From Candidatus Atribacteria bacterium (GTDB lineage Bacteria > Atribacterota > JS1 > SB-45 > 34-128): a stretch of DNA of 64,000 nucleotides. A program made the position numbers and the translations under genes. Of the stretch, positions 25,839 through 34,654 are shown piece by piece. Positions within the stretch are counted from its first letter, which is position 1; every line of letters starts with the position of its first letter. The notes under the pieces were generated by a model, which searched no databases, had not been told where the DNA came from, and saw only the letters and a list, made by a program, of their open reading frames with translations. The DNA is taken from assembly GCA_003451675.1 (NCBI GenBank), contig DMCY01000053.1, positions 49,817-113,816 on the forward strand. The letters run 5' to 3'.

Positions 25839-26108
25839 TTGGATATTCATAATTTAGCAGATATCATTGCCAATCAGGGGTTCCCTATCGCCTTATCGAT
25901 ACTCTTAATCTTTCGTATCGACAGATTTATGCAGGAGATAGTAATTGCCCAGAAAGAAGGATATCGGCAGGTCCTGGAAAATACTAAAGAGATTCACAAT
26001 ACTATCACCAATCTTAATCAGCAGAATCGGGAATATTATTCTCTGCGTTTTGCGGAGGTACAGAAAGAACTCTCGGGAATGAAGGTAGAGTTGGGGAGAA
26101 TTGAATAG
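25839..26108 (+). CDS. YvrJ/BhlA-like small membrane protein
   Basis: 89 residues; TTG start at 25839 preceded by GAAAGGAGG. The N-terminal single transmembrane segment NQGFPIALSILLIFRIDRFM is the YvrJ hallmark (xxGFPIxxxxxLxxRxE), followed by a coiled-coil tail (LENTKEIHNTITNLNQQNRE). YvrJ and the BhlA/UviB holin-like group share this layout. It ends the plus-strand cassette and is probably co-expressed with the LLH holin and peptidase. Confidence 0.75.
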   Translation: MDIHNLADIIANQGFPIALSILLIFRIDRFMQEIVIAQKEGYRQVLENTKEIHNTITNLNQQNREYYSLRFAEVQKELSGMKVELGRIE

Positions 26109-26126
26109 AGATAAAATTTTAAAATA

Positions 26127-26182
26127 AAAAGGGTAAGCTAAAGAAAAGAAGCTAATTTTCTTTATAGCTTACCCCGTTTTTA
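26127..26182. terminator. Bidirectional intrinsic terminator
   Basis: Stem GGGTAAGCTA-AAGAAA / TTTCTT-TATAGCTTACCC with A-rich and T-rich flanks on both sides (AAAATAAAAA and GTTTTTATTTT). It separates the converging plus-strand cassette and the minus-strand sugar locus. Confidence 0.85.
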
Positions 26183-26259
26183 TTTTGTCATTAAATTTGC
26201 TAATATATATTTACTTTTTAACTCTATTTCAAATCATAATATAAATTACAGTCACAGTT

Positions 26260-27156
26260 TTAACCGAATTTTATAAATTTCTTATCAAGTTCAGCCACCC
26301 CTATAACCGTATCTGCCCCGCCATAATAGACCAGGATTCTGTCACCAATCTCTGCCTGACCACAACTAAATACTACTTTGGGGATATAACCATTTACTTC
26401 CCAATCGAGCTCAGGTTCTAATATTGGTTCAGTTTGTCTGGCCAGAACTTTGGAAGGGTCATCTAAATCAAGGAGGGCTGCTCCCAGACAGTAACCTTTT
26501 TCATTACTTGTGCCGTGGTATATTAAGAACCAACCCTGCTTTGTTTTCATCGGAGGCCCGGCTATTCCTATTTTATTATATTCCCAATCAGAATCGGGTA
26601 GGGGCTTCATTATAATCTTATGGTCATACCAGGTTTTAAGGTCATCAGAATATGCTATCCAGATATCCGGTTCTCTTCGGTGAAACATTACATATTTACC
26701 TTTGATCTTCTCGGGGAACAGGGAAGCATCTTTGTTGGGTTCATTAAGGACTATACCTCGTCTCTCCCAGTCTATAAGGTTTTTGGAAGTTGCCAGACAA
26801 ATTCTGAAGTCTTCCGGAAATCTACCCCCATACCCGGTATACATCATATAAAAGGTATAACCTATTTTAACAATTCGAGGGTCTTCCGGGCCCCTCGCCT
26901 CTTGTTCTGTATCATTGGATAAAATTGGTTGTTCTAAGCGGTTGAAGTGAATCCCGTCTTTGCTTACTGCATAACCCAGGCGATTAATATAGGGTCCTTC
27001 TTTTCCATTGGGGGCAATATCGGTAGCTCGGTAAATCATATGTACCAGGCCATTATCATATATTGCGGCACAGTTAAATACGGCTTCCGCTTCCCAGGGA
27101 TGTTCTTTTTTGGGTAATAGGATGGGTTGGTTAGAGAGTCTTTTTAATTTTATCAT
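26260..27156 (-). CDS. GH130 glycoside phosphorylase
   Basis: 298 residues. GH130 five-bladed propeller signatures: AEAVFNCAAIYDNGLVHMIY (with the catalytic-position Asp), GPEDPRIVKIGYTFYMMYTG, FPEKIKGKYVMFHRREPDIW, IYHGT and ILVYYGGADTVIGVA. GH130 enzymes phosphorolyse beta-mannosides (or related linkages) to mannose 1-phosphate; a few are hydrolases. Cytoplasmic. It overlaps the upstream GT2 stop by ATGA (27156-27153), so translation is coupled. The exact substrate cannot be read from sequence. Confidence 0.88.
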   Translation of the reverse strand: MIKLKRLSNQPILLPKKEHPWEAEAVFNCAAIYDNGLVHMIYRATDIAPNGKEGPYINRLGYAVSKDGIHFNRLEQPILSNDTEQEARGPEDPRIVKIGYTFYMMYTGYGGRFPEDFRICLATSKNLIDWERRGIVLNEPNKDASLFPEKIKGKYVMFHRREPDIWIAYSDDLKTWYDHKIIMKPLPDSDWEYNKIGIAGPPMKTKQGWFLIYHGTSNEKGYCLGAALLDLDDPSKVLARQTEPILEPELDWEVNGYIPKVVFSCGQAEIGDRILVYYGGADTVIGVAELDKKFIKFG

Positions 27157-28367
27157 TTAACTACCTCTTTCAATTTTTGATCATTTTTGATATCTTTAAT
27201 CATATCTTTCCATAATAAGCGAAATTTAAAATATTCCGGCACTAACTTTTTTGCCCTTTCTTTGGCATAATTAATAAACTCTCGGGCTTCCTTTTCAGGC
27301 TCTGTTTCAGCTATGTTTTTATCAGATAGGGCTTTTCCAAGTTTCTTTTCTGCATCGGAAAAAACTTTATCCTCGAAAAAGCTACCCGGATATGGCATTA
27401 ATTCCTCAATATCTATATTATTTAAATTATTATATTTTTTTACTTGCTCAATTTTCTCTTTTTCATAAATAAATCGCAAGATATCTTGTTTTAGTTGGGT
27501 AATATTAATCCTATTATGGATATTTTTATAATCAGGTTGTAAATGAGTTATATTTAATTCTTTATCTAAAAAGAAATTAAGCCCTTCCATTTTTGCATTT
27601 ATTAAATAATCAATATCTTCTCCTCTGGTATTGTAGGGGTCAAAAGATATTCTTTCTATAGTTGTGCGAGGAAATACCATATTTCCACCAAAGACTAGAG
27701 GGGTTTTGACTAAACGCCCCTCTGTATGGTCTAATCTATCATAGGTTAAATCCATAAGGTAAGATTTTTTATCAAAGAGATTTTCTAATTCCTCTTGTCC
27801 CTCAACTTTTAATCTATGATTCCCTTCTCTATCTAAATAGTAGCCAGCTACTCCTGCTACAAAATCTCCTTTGTATTCTTTCCCCACATATTCAGCTGCT
27901 TTATATAAATAATTACCATCATTAATTACTTCATCATCATCAATGCCAACCACCACATCACTATTATTAATATAAGACACGATCAATTGTAAGTTTCTTA
28001 TATTATTATAATTTTCCAGGTTAATCTCCTGTAAAATCTTATAATGCCCAAGTTCAAATAATCTTTCTCTTAATATCTTTAATTTACTATAGGAAAAATG
28101 TTTTATTTCCAATTTATCTTTAAACTTATCAATAATTCCCTGAATTCTTTTTTCTACTTTCTCCGCAATCTCCACATTTGTGAAAGCTGTTATTACTAAA
28201 ATATCAAAATCAGGATAATTTATCTTCTTAAAACTTTCCAATGTTCTGGCTAATGTTCCATCTAAATCAAGGGGAGTCGGATGGTCAAAAATAGATTTCT
28301 CTCCCTTATCTTTAATATCTTTAGGCCAGGTCCAATAAGTCGGTATAACTACAGTTACTTTCTGCAT
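27153..28367 (-). CDS. GT2-like glycosyltransferase
   Basis: 404 residues. N-terminal KVTVVIPTYWTW and the DxD-type GIDDDEV metal-binding motif are those of GT-A glycosyltransferases. A later GEDIDYLI matches the ED acid motif. No transmembrane segments. It lies between two GH130 genes in one operon, so it may build or rearrange the same mannosyl/glucosyl compound that they break, an unusual synthesis/degradation pairing. The donor and acceptor are unknown. Confidence 0.75.
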   Translation of the reverse strand: MQKVTVVIPTYWTWPKDIKDKGEKSIFDHPTPLDLDGTLARTLESFKKINYPDFDILVITAFTNVEIAEKVEKRIQGIIDKFKDKLEIKHFSYSKLKILRERLFELGHYKILQEINLENYNNIRNLQLIVSYINNSDVVVGIDDDEVINDGNYLYKAAEYVGKEYKGDFVAGVAGYYLDREGNHRLKVEGQEELENLFDKKSYLMDLTYDRLDHTEGRLVKTPLVFGGNMVFPRTTIERISFDPYNTRGEDIDYLINAKMEGLNFFLDKELNITHLQPDYKNIHNRINITQLKQDILRFIYEKEKIEQVKKYNNLNNIDIEELMPYPGSFFEDKVFSDAEKKLGKALSDKNIAETEPEKEAREFINYAKERAKKLVPEYFKFRLLWKDMIKDIKNDQKLKEVVK

Positions 28368-28417
28368 TTTAATCTCTCCAATAATTATATTTATTCACAA
28401 TAAAATATTTTACTTTA

Positions 28418-30037
28418 TTACTTTTTACTTGCATATTTAAACTTCTCTAATGGAATAATATCACATAGCCTTGCAGAGGCTACGCCTATTACTTGATCTC
28501 CTCCACCATAATACATCATAAGTTCATCAGTATCATTAATGATTTGATCTGAATCTTTATTTTTTGGGACAATTCCATTAGTAAAGACCACATTAGGAGC
28601 CCAGCCATAAAATTCATAATCTTTTTCCGGTACAAATATTGGTTCAGGAGAACGGTATATTACTTTTGTCGGATCACCTAAATTTAATAATGCTGCACCT
28701 ATCATATAACTCCTTCTCCCTTTATTAATTCCAACTCCATGATAAATCAATAGCCATCCATATCTACTCTTTAAAACCTGTGCTCCGGCTCCTACCCGTT
28801 CAGAATCCCACATCTTTGGGCGGGCTTTCATAATTTCTACAAAATTGTGTTTCCAGGGTGGTTCCAGGGTTTCGGAAAAACTAATGGCGATATTTCGTAT
28901 TTTTCCCCGTATTGGCCTTCGTAATAATACATATTTTCCATCTATTCTTTCAGGGAATAATACTGCATTTCGATCGTATACATTAGAGAATAAGGGACCA
29001 TATTTTATCCATTTTTTCTTAATTTCTGATTTTGGAGTATTAGGTATTTTAATAAAATCTTGAATCTTAATCGAGGCCATTGCTATTTGAAGTACTTCAC
29101 CATAAGCACTATAAGTCATATAAATCCTATCACCAATTAAGGTTAATCTCGGGTCTTCGCATCCTCCTTTTTCTCGTATTCGATTTCTTAAGATCTCTGT
29201 TTCTTTAAATTCATATTCAGCATCAGGTGTAAAAATAGGATAATTTAATTTCCCATCCATATTAAAACCATCTCTACTCCAGGCAAAACCTAAACGAGAG
29301 ATATTATCATTCCCTAAAGCCCGATATAGAATATAAGTTGCGCCATCTATTCGAATCGCAGCAGGATTATAAACTGACTTTGCTTCCCAATAATTCTCTG
29401 GAATTGGTTTTAGAATAGGATTTCCTTCGTACCTTTTTAAAATTTCAACTTTTTTAAAAAGAATATTTATGGGTTGACCAAATAGTTTCTCACGAAACTG
29501 ATAACTTGAACCATTTATATAAGAAGCCTTAAAATTAGAAAACTCTAATAATTTATTAAAGGTTATTTCTCTGCCATCAATATTAAATATTTTATTCTTG
29601 ATTATTTCCCCAATTTTTGAACATACTCTAACTTTTCTAATTATTCCTTTATCTAAAATTATTAAATCTGTTAGAAATTGTTCCTTTTCGGTTTTTACTT
29701 TTTGTTCATCTAATTGTTCTACTAAAAAAAGCATGCTTTTTGATTTTGCTTCAATTTCCTGTATTATACAATCAATCACTATAGCGCTTTTTTCTATTTT
29801 CCCTTTTAAAATCTTTGTTTTCCCTAATATCGCCGCGCCTTTCTCTACCTGGACACTTTCTCCTAACTCAACTTCTTTTCCCCAAAGAATTCCACCTTTT
29901 AACTCTATTTTTAAACTGTTCCTTAGTTTTTCGTCTTTAAATAATTGGTTTATTTTTTGACGTAATTCCAGGGTTCTATCATAATCTGACTTTTTCTTCA
30001 TGAATTCTGATAAATTTAACTGATCCAATTTATTCAC
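28418..30037 (-). CDS. GH130 phosphorylase with extra N-terminal domain
   Basis: 539 residues; GTG start after AAAAGGAT. Residues ~1-200 precede the GH130 domain and include alternating hydrophobic turns (GILWGKEVELGESVQVEKGA, ILGKTKILKG) like a small beta-helix. The GH130 part follows: NYWEAKSVYNPAAIRIDGAT, GGCEDPRLTLIGDRIYMTYS, PERIDGKYVLLRRP, LMMYYGGGDQVIGVA. The family is usually ~300-350 residues, so the extension is notable. Likely a cytoplasmic phosphorylase of beta-mannosides, co-transcribed with the permeases upstream. Confidence 0.85.
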   Translation of the reverse strand: MNKLDQLNLSEFMKKKSDYDRTLELRQKINQLFKDEKLRNSLKIELKGGILWGKEVELGESVQVEKGAAILGKTKILKGKIEKSAIVIDCIIQEIEAKSKSMLFLVEQLDEQKVKTEKEQFLTDLIILDKGIIRKVRVCSKIGEIIKNKIFNIDGREITFNKLLEFSNFKASYINGSSYQFREKLFGQPINILFKKVEILKRYEGNPILKPIPENYWEAKSVYNPAAIRIDGATYILYRALGNDNISRLGFAWSRDGFNMDGKLNYPIFTPDAEYEFKETEILRNRIREKGGCEDPRLTLIGDRIYMTYSAYGEVLQIAMASIKIQDFIKIPNTPKSEIKKKWIKYGPLFSNVYDRNAVLFPERIDGKYVLLRRPIRGKIRNIAISFSETLEPPWKHNFVEIMKARPKMWDSERVGAGAQVLKSRYGWLLIYHGVGINKGRRSYMIGAALLNLGDPTKVIYRSPEPIFVPEKDYEFYGWAPNVVFTNGIVPKNKDSDQIINDTDELMMYYGGGDQVIGVASARLCDIIPLEKFKYASKK

Positions 30038-30065
30038 TATCCTTTTATCTCAGATATTGTTGTAC

Positions 30066-30932
30066 TTATCCTTTCAAACCAGTCGTTTTTACCCCTTCGA
30101 TGAAATATTTTTGTGCGAATATAAAGACTATTACTATCGGTAAAATGGACATCGCTGAGGCTGCCATCATTAGTGGCCATTGGGTTAGTCCTTCTCGGAA
30201 ACCCTTAAAACCAGCAATACCAAGAGCAAGGACTTTCATATTGTCCGTGTTTGTTACAATAAGTGGGTAAGTAAAATCATTCCAGGCAGAACCAAAGGTA
30301 AATATTGCCATCGCTGCCAGTGCGGGCTTTACCAGTGGTAACATTACACTCCAAAATATTCTAAAAGGACTTGCTCCATCTATAATAGCCGCCTCTTCTA
30401 ACTCCTTAGGTATGGTAAGAAAAAACTGTTTCAATAAAAATACACTGAAAGCCCCACCGAATGCTCCCAGTGCATGAGGAATAATCAGAACCTGATAGGT
30501 GTTAATCCAATGCAAATTTTTCATTAGTATAAAGACTGGTACCATAAGAACTTCAAAAGGCAGCATCAAGGAACTAAGCAAGAGGAAAAACAGAATATCT
30601 CTGCCTGGAAACTTTAATCGGGCAAATGCATAAGCAGCCAGCGTACATGTAATGAACATACCGACCATCCGTCCTGTAGTTACCAATATAGTATTCCAAT
30701 AATATCTACCAAAATTTATTAGTTCAAAAACTCTTTTGTAGTTTTCCCAATGAATAGGCTCTGGTATCCATTTTGGAGGAATAATAAAAACCTGATTAAT
30801 ATCTTTAAGTGAAGTTGATATCATCCATAAAAATGGCATAAGCATACCGATCGCACCGGCAATAATCAAAATATAAGAAATAATTACCCAAATTAGCCCT
30901 TTTTGTTTATGAAAAATTAATTTTTTATTCAT
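30066..30932 (-). CDS. ABC sugar permease, MalG type
   Basis: Six predicted membrane helices and the permease EAA loop (EEAAIIDGASPFRIFWSVML). The frame is open to 30968 but ATG 30932 overlaps the stop of the upstream permease (TATGAATAA), which favours coupling, giving 288 residues. It forms the channel with the MalF-type partner. No ATPase gene is in the window, so a shared MsmK/UgpC-type ATPase elsewhere is expected. Confidence 0.9.
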   Translation of the reverse strand: MNKKLIFHKQKGLIWVIISYILIIAGAIGMLMPFLWMISTSLKDINQVFIIPPKWIPEPIHWENYKRVFELINFGRYYWNTILVTTGRMVGMFITCTLAAYAFARLKFPGRDILFFLLLSSLMLPFEVLMVPVFILMKNLHWINTYQVLIIPHALGAFGGAFSVFLLKQFFLTIPKELEEAAIIDGASPFRIFWSVMLPLVKPALAAMAIFTFGSAWNDFTYPLIVTNTDNMKVLALGIAGFKGFREGLTQWPLMMAASAMSILPIVIVFIFAQKYFIEGVKTTGLKG

Positions 30933-31818
30933 AAAACACCCACTTTTTCTGTAGTTCTTTTTGAACATAAGTAGCCAGGATTAAGATGACCAATAGTAAT
31001 ACTGCTTGTGCACAGGCGTAACCCATATGAAACCACTCAAAGGCATTCTTGTAGACGTAGTAGACAATAGTGGTTGTTGCTTCTTGTGGTCCACCTTCCG
31101 TCATTATGTAAGCTTGTTGAAATATTTGAAATGAATGTATCATCGTAGTTATAACAATAAAGAATGTTGCAGGAGAAAGAAGAGGCAATGTAACATTTCT
31201 AAACTTATGCCACCAATTTGCCCCATCGATTTCTGCTGCTTCATAGTAAATTTTAGGAATACCTTGTAACCCCGCGAGAAATATAATCATATTATATCCA
31301 GTCCCCTTCCAAATACTCATTAGAATAAGTCCGGGCATAGCCCAACGTGGATCGAGAAGCCAATTCACGGGAGGTAATCCTATAAGTCCAATAAAATAAT
31401 TAACGAGTCCATGATTCGTACTCAATAACCATTTCCATAGCATGGAAACAGCCACCATCATACTTATTACAGGAAGGTAATATATTGCTCGGAAGAAATT
31501 ACGTCCCTTTAAAAATTTTTGGTTTAAAAATAGAGCAAGAATTAAAGCCAGGGGAACGCCTGTAAACAGAATCCCTAATGTATAATAAATAGTATTCCAC
31601 ACTGCTTTAATGAAATGTTTATCATTAAACATTTTTACATAATTAGCGGTCCCAATCCATTCCTGAGACCCAAAACCACCCCATTTTGTAAAACTCATCA
31701 ATATACCACTTAGCATTGGATAAAGCATAAAAAGGGAAAATCCCAACATTGCTGGAAAGATAAAAAGATATCCCCAAAACCACTGTTGATGTTTATAAGA
31801 TAATCTTATTTTTTTCAT
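30925..31818 (-). CDS. ABC sugar permease, MalF/UgpA type
   Basis: 297 residues, six membrane helices, EAA loop YEAAEIDGANWWHKFRNVTL. Partner of the MalG-type permease that follows with an 8-nt overlap. It is 118 nt after the binding-protein gene, with a strong hairpin in that gap. Confidence 0.9.
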   Translation of the reverse strand: MKKIRLSYKHQQWFWGYLFIFPAMLGFSLFMLYPMLSGILMSFTKWGGFGSQEWIGTANYVKMFNDKHFIKAVWNTIYYTLGILFTGVPLALILALFLNQKFLKGRNFFRAIYYLPVISMMVAVSMLWKWLLSTNHGLVNYFIGLIGLPPVNWLLDPRWAMPGLILMSIWKGTGYNMIIFLAGLQGIPKIYYEAAEIDGANWWHKFRNVTLPLLSPATFFIVITTMIHSFQIFQQAYIMTEGGPQEATTTIVYYVYKNAFEWFHMGYACAQAVLLLVILILATYVQKELQKKWVFYE

Positions 31819-31887
31819 CTAACCATTTTAACCTTTCTTTTTTATATTATGAAACTTATTAAAGCAAAATTAAAATTTTTTATAGAA

Positions 31888-31918
31888 AATGGGAAGGGGA
31901 ATAATCCCCCTTCCCATT
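31888..31918 (-). terminator. Hairpin between binding protein and permease genes (attenuating terminator)
   Basis: Stem AATGGGAAGGGG / CCCCTTCCCATT followed on the minus strand by TTTCTATAAAAAATTTT. An intercistronic hairpin of this sort usually ends or protects the abundant binding-protein message while allowing low permease expression. Confidence 0.65.
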
Positions 31919-31936
31919 AGAGAACAGTGATTTTTA

Positions 31937-33175
31937 TTACTCTGCCATTAGACGATCTATTTCCTTTTGTGCTTTTTGGAGAGCATCTTCAGCTTTTTTC
32001 TCTCCCATCCATACTGGCTCTAATGCCCGATTTATCGCTGTCCAGATCTCACCCCAGTGATTAAACACCAACATCGTTTCGTAATATGGCACCAGATGTA
32101 CAGTATTGTGAATTCCTCTATCAGGAAGCACTTCTGCAAATTCAGAAGAATAAGCAACAGACATCCTCGAAGGGATAGCATGACCAGCTGCAGCCATTAA
32201 TTCTTGCCCTTTTCTACCAGTTAAGAAACTTGCCAACTTATACGCATCATCAGGATTTTTACTATCTTTAGCCACACAATAAGCCACCAGATCTACCCAG
32301 GTGTACATCCCTTTATTGTATGGTAAAGGAGCAATATCCCATTCAAAATCTAGATCTTTATAGGACATAGCTTTCCATCTTCCACAGATGTACATCGCTG
32401 CTTTTTCATGAGCAAATCTGTCTGATGGTCCCTGGTCTGCCTGTTCAGTCATATCAGGAGCTACATTATGTTTCAGCCAGAGATCAGCATTAAACTGAAT
32501 TGCCTTGGCAAACTCAGGAGTATTCACAACAACTTTGTTAACCCCTTGAACCCAATTCGCACCTCCTTGAGGTGGAAAGACTTTCCATCTCCCTGCATCT
32601 AAAGCAACTCCGTGAACACCATCTTTAGTAAGTTTCTTAGCGGTCTCCAGAAAATCTTGCCAACTCCACTGTCCATAACCGAACATTTCATTAGGAGTAG
32701 GCAAACCTGCTTTCTTAAACATTTCTTTATTGTAGTACACTACATATGTGCTCCAATCTTTGGGAATCCCAAATATCTCTTTTGTATTCCGGTCTTTGAA
32801 AGCACTAAGTAGACCAGGGAAGAAATCCGATTCATTAAAATTGGGATCAGCATTTACGTAGGATTGAAGATTTAAAATAGCACCCTTTTCATGATAACTA
32901 ACAAATTCAGGAAATCCCATGTAAAAAACATCTGGGGGTGTTCCTGCAGCCATCATACTCATCAATTTTGGCCAATAGTCTGCTGGTCGAATTATTTCAA
33001 CTTTTATATCAGGATATTCTTCATTGAAGGCAGCTAAATATCCTTTCATCTCTTTTTCCTCGACTGCTCCTCCCCACATCATAAGAGATACTTTACCAGC
33101 ATAGACACTTCCTACATTCATCAGAAATATCGCTACAATAATTAACAATACAAATACTAAGAACTTCCTTTTCAT
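31937..33175 (-). CDS. ABC transporter extracellular sugar-binding protein (family 1)
   Basis: 412 residues; ATG with GGAGG ten bases upstream. The signal peptide is KRKFLVFVLLIIVAIFLM with likely cleavage after SVYA; there is no lipobox cysteine, so the protein is not an obvious lipoprotein. SBP-family-1 features: GGAVEEKEMKGYLAAFNEEY, PPDVFYMGFPEF, VYYNKEMFKKAGLPTPNE. It delivers a sugar to the two permeases downstream. The substrate is unknown; the operon suggests a mannosyl/glucosyl oligosaccharide or compatible solute. Confidence 0.9.
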   Translation of the reverse strand: MKRKFLVFVLLIIVAIFLMNVGSVYAGKVSLMMWGGAVEEKEMKGYLAAFNEEYPDIKVEIIRPADYWPKLMSMMAAGTPPDVFYMGFPEFVSYHEKGAILNLQSYVNADPNFNESDFFPGLLSAFKDRNTKEIFGIPKDWSTYVVYYNKEMFKKAGLPTPNEMFGYGQWSWQDFLETAKKLTKDGVHGVALDAGRWKVFPPQGGANWVQGVNKVVVNTPEFAKAIQFNADLWLKHNVAPDMTEQADQGPSDRFAHEKAAMYICGRWKAMSYKDLDFEWDIAPLPYNKGMYTWVDLVAYCVAKDSKNPDDAYKLASFLTGRKGQELMAAAGHAIPSRMSVAYSSEFAEVLPDRGIHNTVHLVPYYETMLVFNHWGEIWTAINRALEPVWMGEKKAEDALQKAQKEIDRLMAE

Positions 33176-33389
33176 TTTACTTTATCCTCCATTTTTAAAA
33201 TTTTTAATTTAAGTTAAAATTCACTAAACGCAGATAGATTATTAATTTATTTTATCACCCCCTCTCTTCTTTTTGCTTGATTTTCACTTTCTCGATGCTA
33301 CTTCATTTGCTGTGTTATAATCTTCTTTTTCACATAATTTATATTTTTTCTCTTTTCTTTGAATTCTTTTATCTTAATATTCTTTTGTT

Positions 33390-34448
33390 TTAACCTAATT
33401 TTTTCACACTCTTCCTAAATATCATTTTAGGGATTAATGCTATGTGCACCTTATCATTTTTGTTTTCAACCTTCGTATCAAAATTAAATTTCATCTTTGG
33501 AAATTCTTCTAAATAACCTAATTCTCTTAATATTATATTCGCCCCTAAAACTCCCATATCATATATAGGTTGTGAAAATGTAGTTAAATCAAGATACTCA
33601 GATAAGGGGTTATCATCAAAACCTATTAATGAAATATCATTTGGTACTTTTAAACCAGCTTCTTTTAAAGCTTTTTCTGCCCCTGCAGCTTGATAATCAC
33701 TTGCTGCAAAGATTGCTGTTAATGAATTAGTATCTTCTTGTAATAAAAATCTTTTCATTGCTTTATTTCCGGCTTTAAAGGTAAAATGATCTATAGAAAT
33801 AAATCTATTATCTAATGCAATTCCTTTCTCTTGGTAAAACTTTTTAACACCTAATAATCTTTCATAACCTGAGGTAGTGGATTGAACCCCCATAATATAA
33901 CCAATAGCTCTATGGCCTTGTTGAAAAAGATAATTAACGGCGTTATAAGCTGCAGAAACATTATCAATATAAACAGAGGATAAATTATCTCTTTGTGAAT
34001 CGATTAATACAATAGGATAATCCTTGGGAATTAAATCAGGTTTTAATTTAGATTCCGGTAACAAACTGATAATTACACATCCATCAGTTTTGCTCCGAAT
34101 AGAGAAATTTTGAATTCTTTTACTAAGTGTTTTCACTTCTTCCGCATTGTCTAACCAGTTTAATATTATGTCAAAGTTAAATTTTCTTAACTCACTTTGA
34201 ATGCCTCTAACCACATTCGTTCTAAAACCTGTAAAATCATGTAATAAATATACTGTTATTGTATTTGTTTTTTTAGAAGAAAGACTCCTGGCTATAGCAT
34301 GAGGTTGATAACCTAAGTCTTTAATAACTTCAATTACTCTCTCCTTGGTTGCGGAACTTACATGCTCTCTTTTATTTAAAACCCTGGACACTGTTCCTAT
34401 TCCAACTCCAGCCTTTTTTGCTACCTCTTTAATCTTTATCCTTCCGAT
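33390..34448 (-). CDS. LacI-family transcription regulator, probable AUC start
   Basis: The HTH IKIKEVAKKAGVGIGTVSRV and hinge HAIARSLSSKKTNTITV are followed by a periplasmic-binding-protein-like sensor domain. Typical LacI proteins begin 3-5 residues before IKxVA. The Shine-Dalgarno AAAGGAG (34457-34463) sits eight bases before AUC at 34448, which would give 352 residues beginning M-GRIKIKEV. The canonical alternatives are GTG 34484 (no ribosome site) and GTG 34457 (inside the ribosome site). A LacI operator lies 124 nt upstream, so the gene is probably autoregulated and controls the ABC/GH130 genes after it. Confidence 0.85.
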   Translation of the reverse strand: MGRIKIKEVAKKAGVGIGTVSRVLNKREHVSSATKERVIEVIKDLGYQPHAIARSLSSKKTNTITVYLLHDFTGFRTNVVRGIQSELRKFNFDIILNWLDNAEEVKTLSKRIQNFSIRSKTDGCVIISLLPESKLKPDLIPKDYPIVLIDSQRDNLSSVYIDNVSAAYNAVNYLFQQGHRAIGYIMGVQSTTSGYERLLGVKKFYQEKGIALDNRFISIDHFTFKAGNKAMKRFLLQEDTNSLTAIFAASDYQAAGAEKALKEAGLKVPNDISLIGFDDNPLSEYLDLTTFSQPIYDMGVLGANIILRELGYLEEFPKMKFNFDTKVENKNDKVHIALIPKMIFRKSVKKLG

Positions 34449-34571
34449 ATTTATCACTCCTTTCAAATTTACTATTTTTTTCACTGATTATAAATTGTAG
34501 AAAACTCCCTTCATCATCAAAATTTTTTAAAACTCCTATGCCACAAAGTATAATTTTATCAAAGTTGTTCT

Positions 34572-34587
34572 TTGGAAACGTTTCCAA
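34572..34587. promoter_or_regulatory. LacI-family operator
   Basis: Perfect 16-bp palindrome TTGGAAACGTTTCCAA with the central CG of LacI/GalR operators. It lies between the GH13_18 gene and the second lacI gene and would control the latter and the transport operon. Confidence 0.8.
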
Positions 34588-34654
34588 TTTATCTGAAAAA
34601 AATTTATTTATTTTTTATGCTAACATAATATTAAATAAATTGCAAATTTTAAAA

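Noticed and set aside
23984..26108. Complete prophage
   Set aside because: No terminase, portal, capsid, tail, integrase or repressor genes are present; only lysis-like and small DUF genes.
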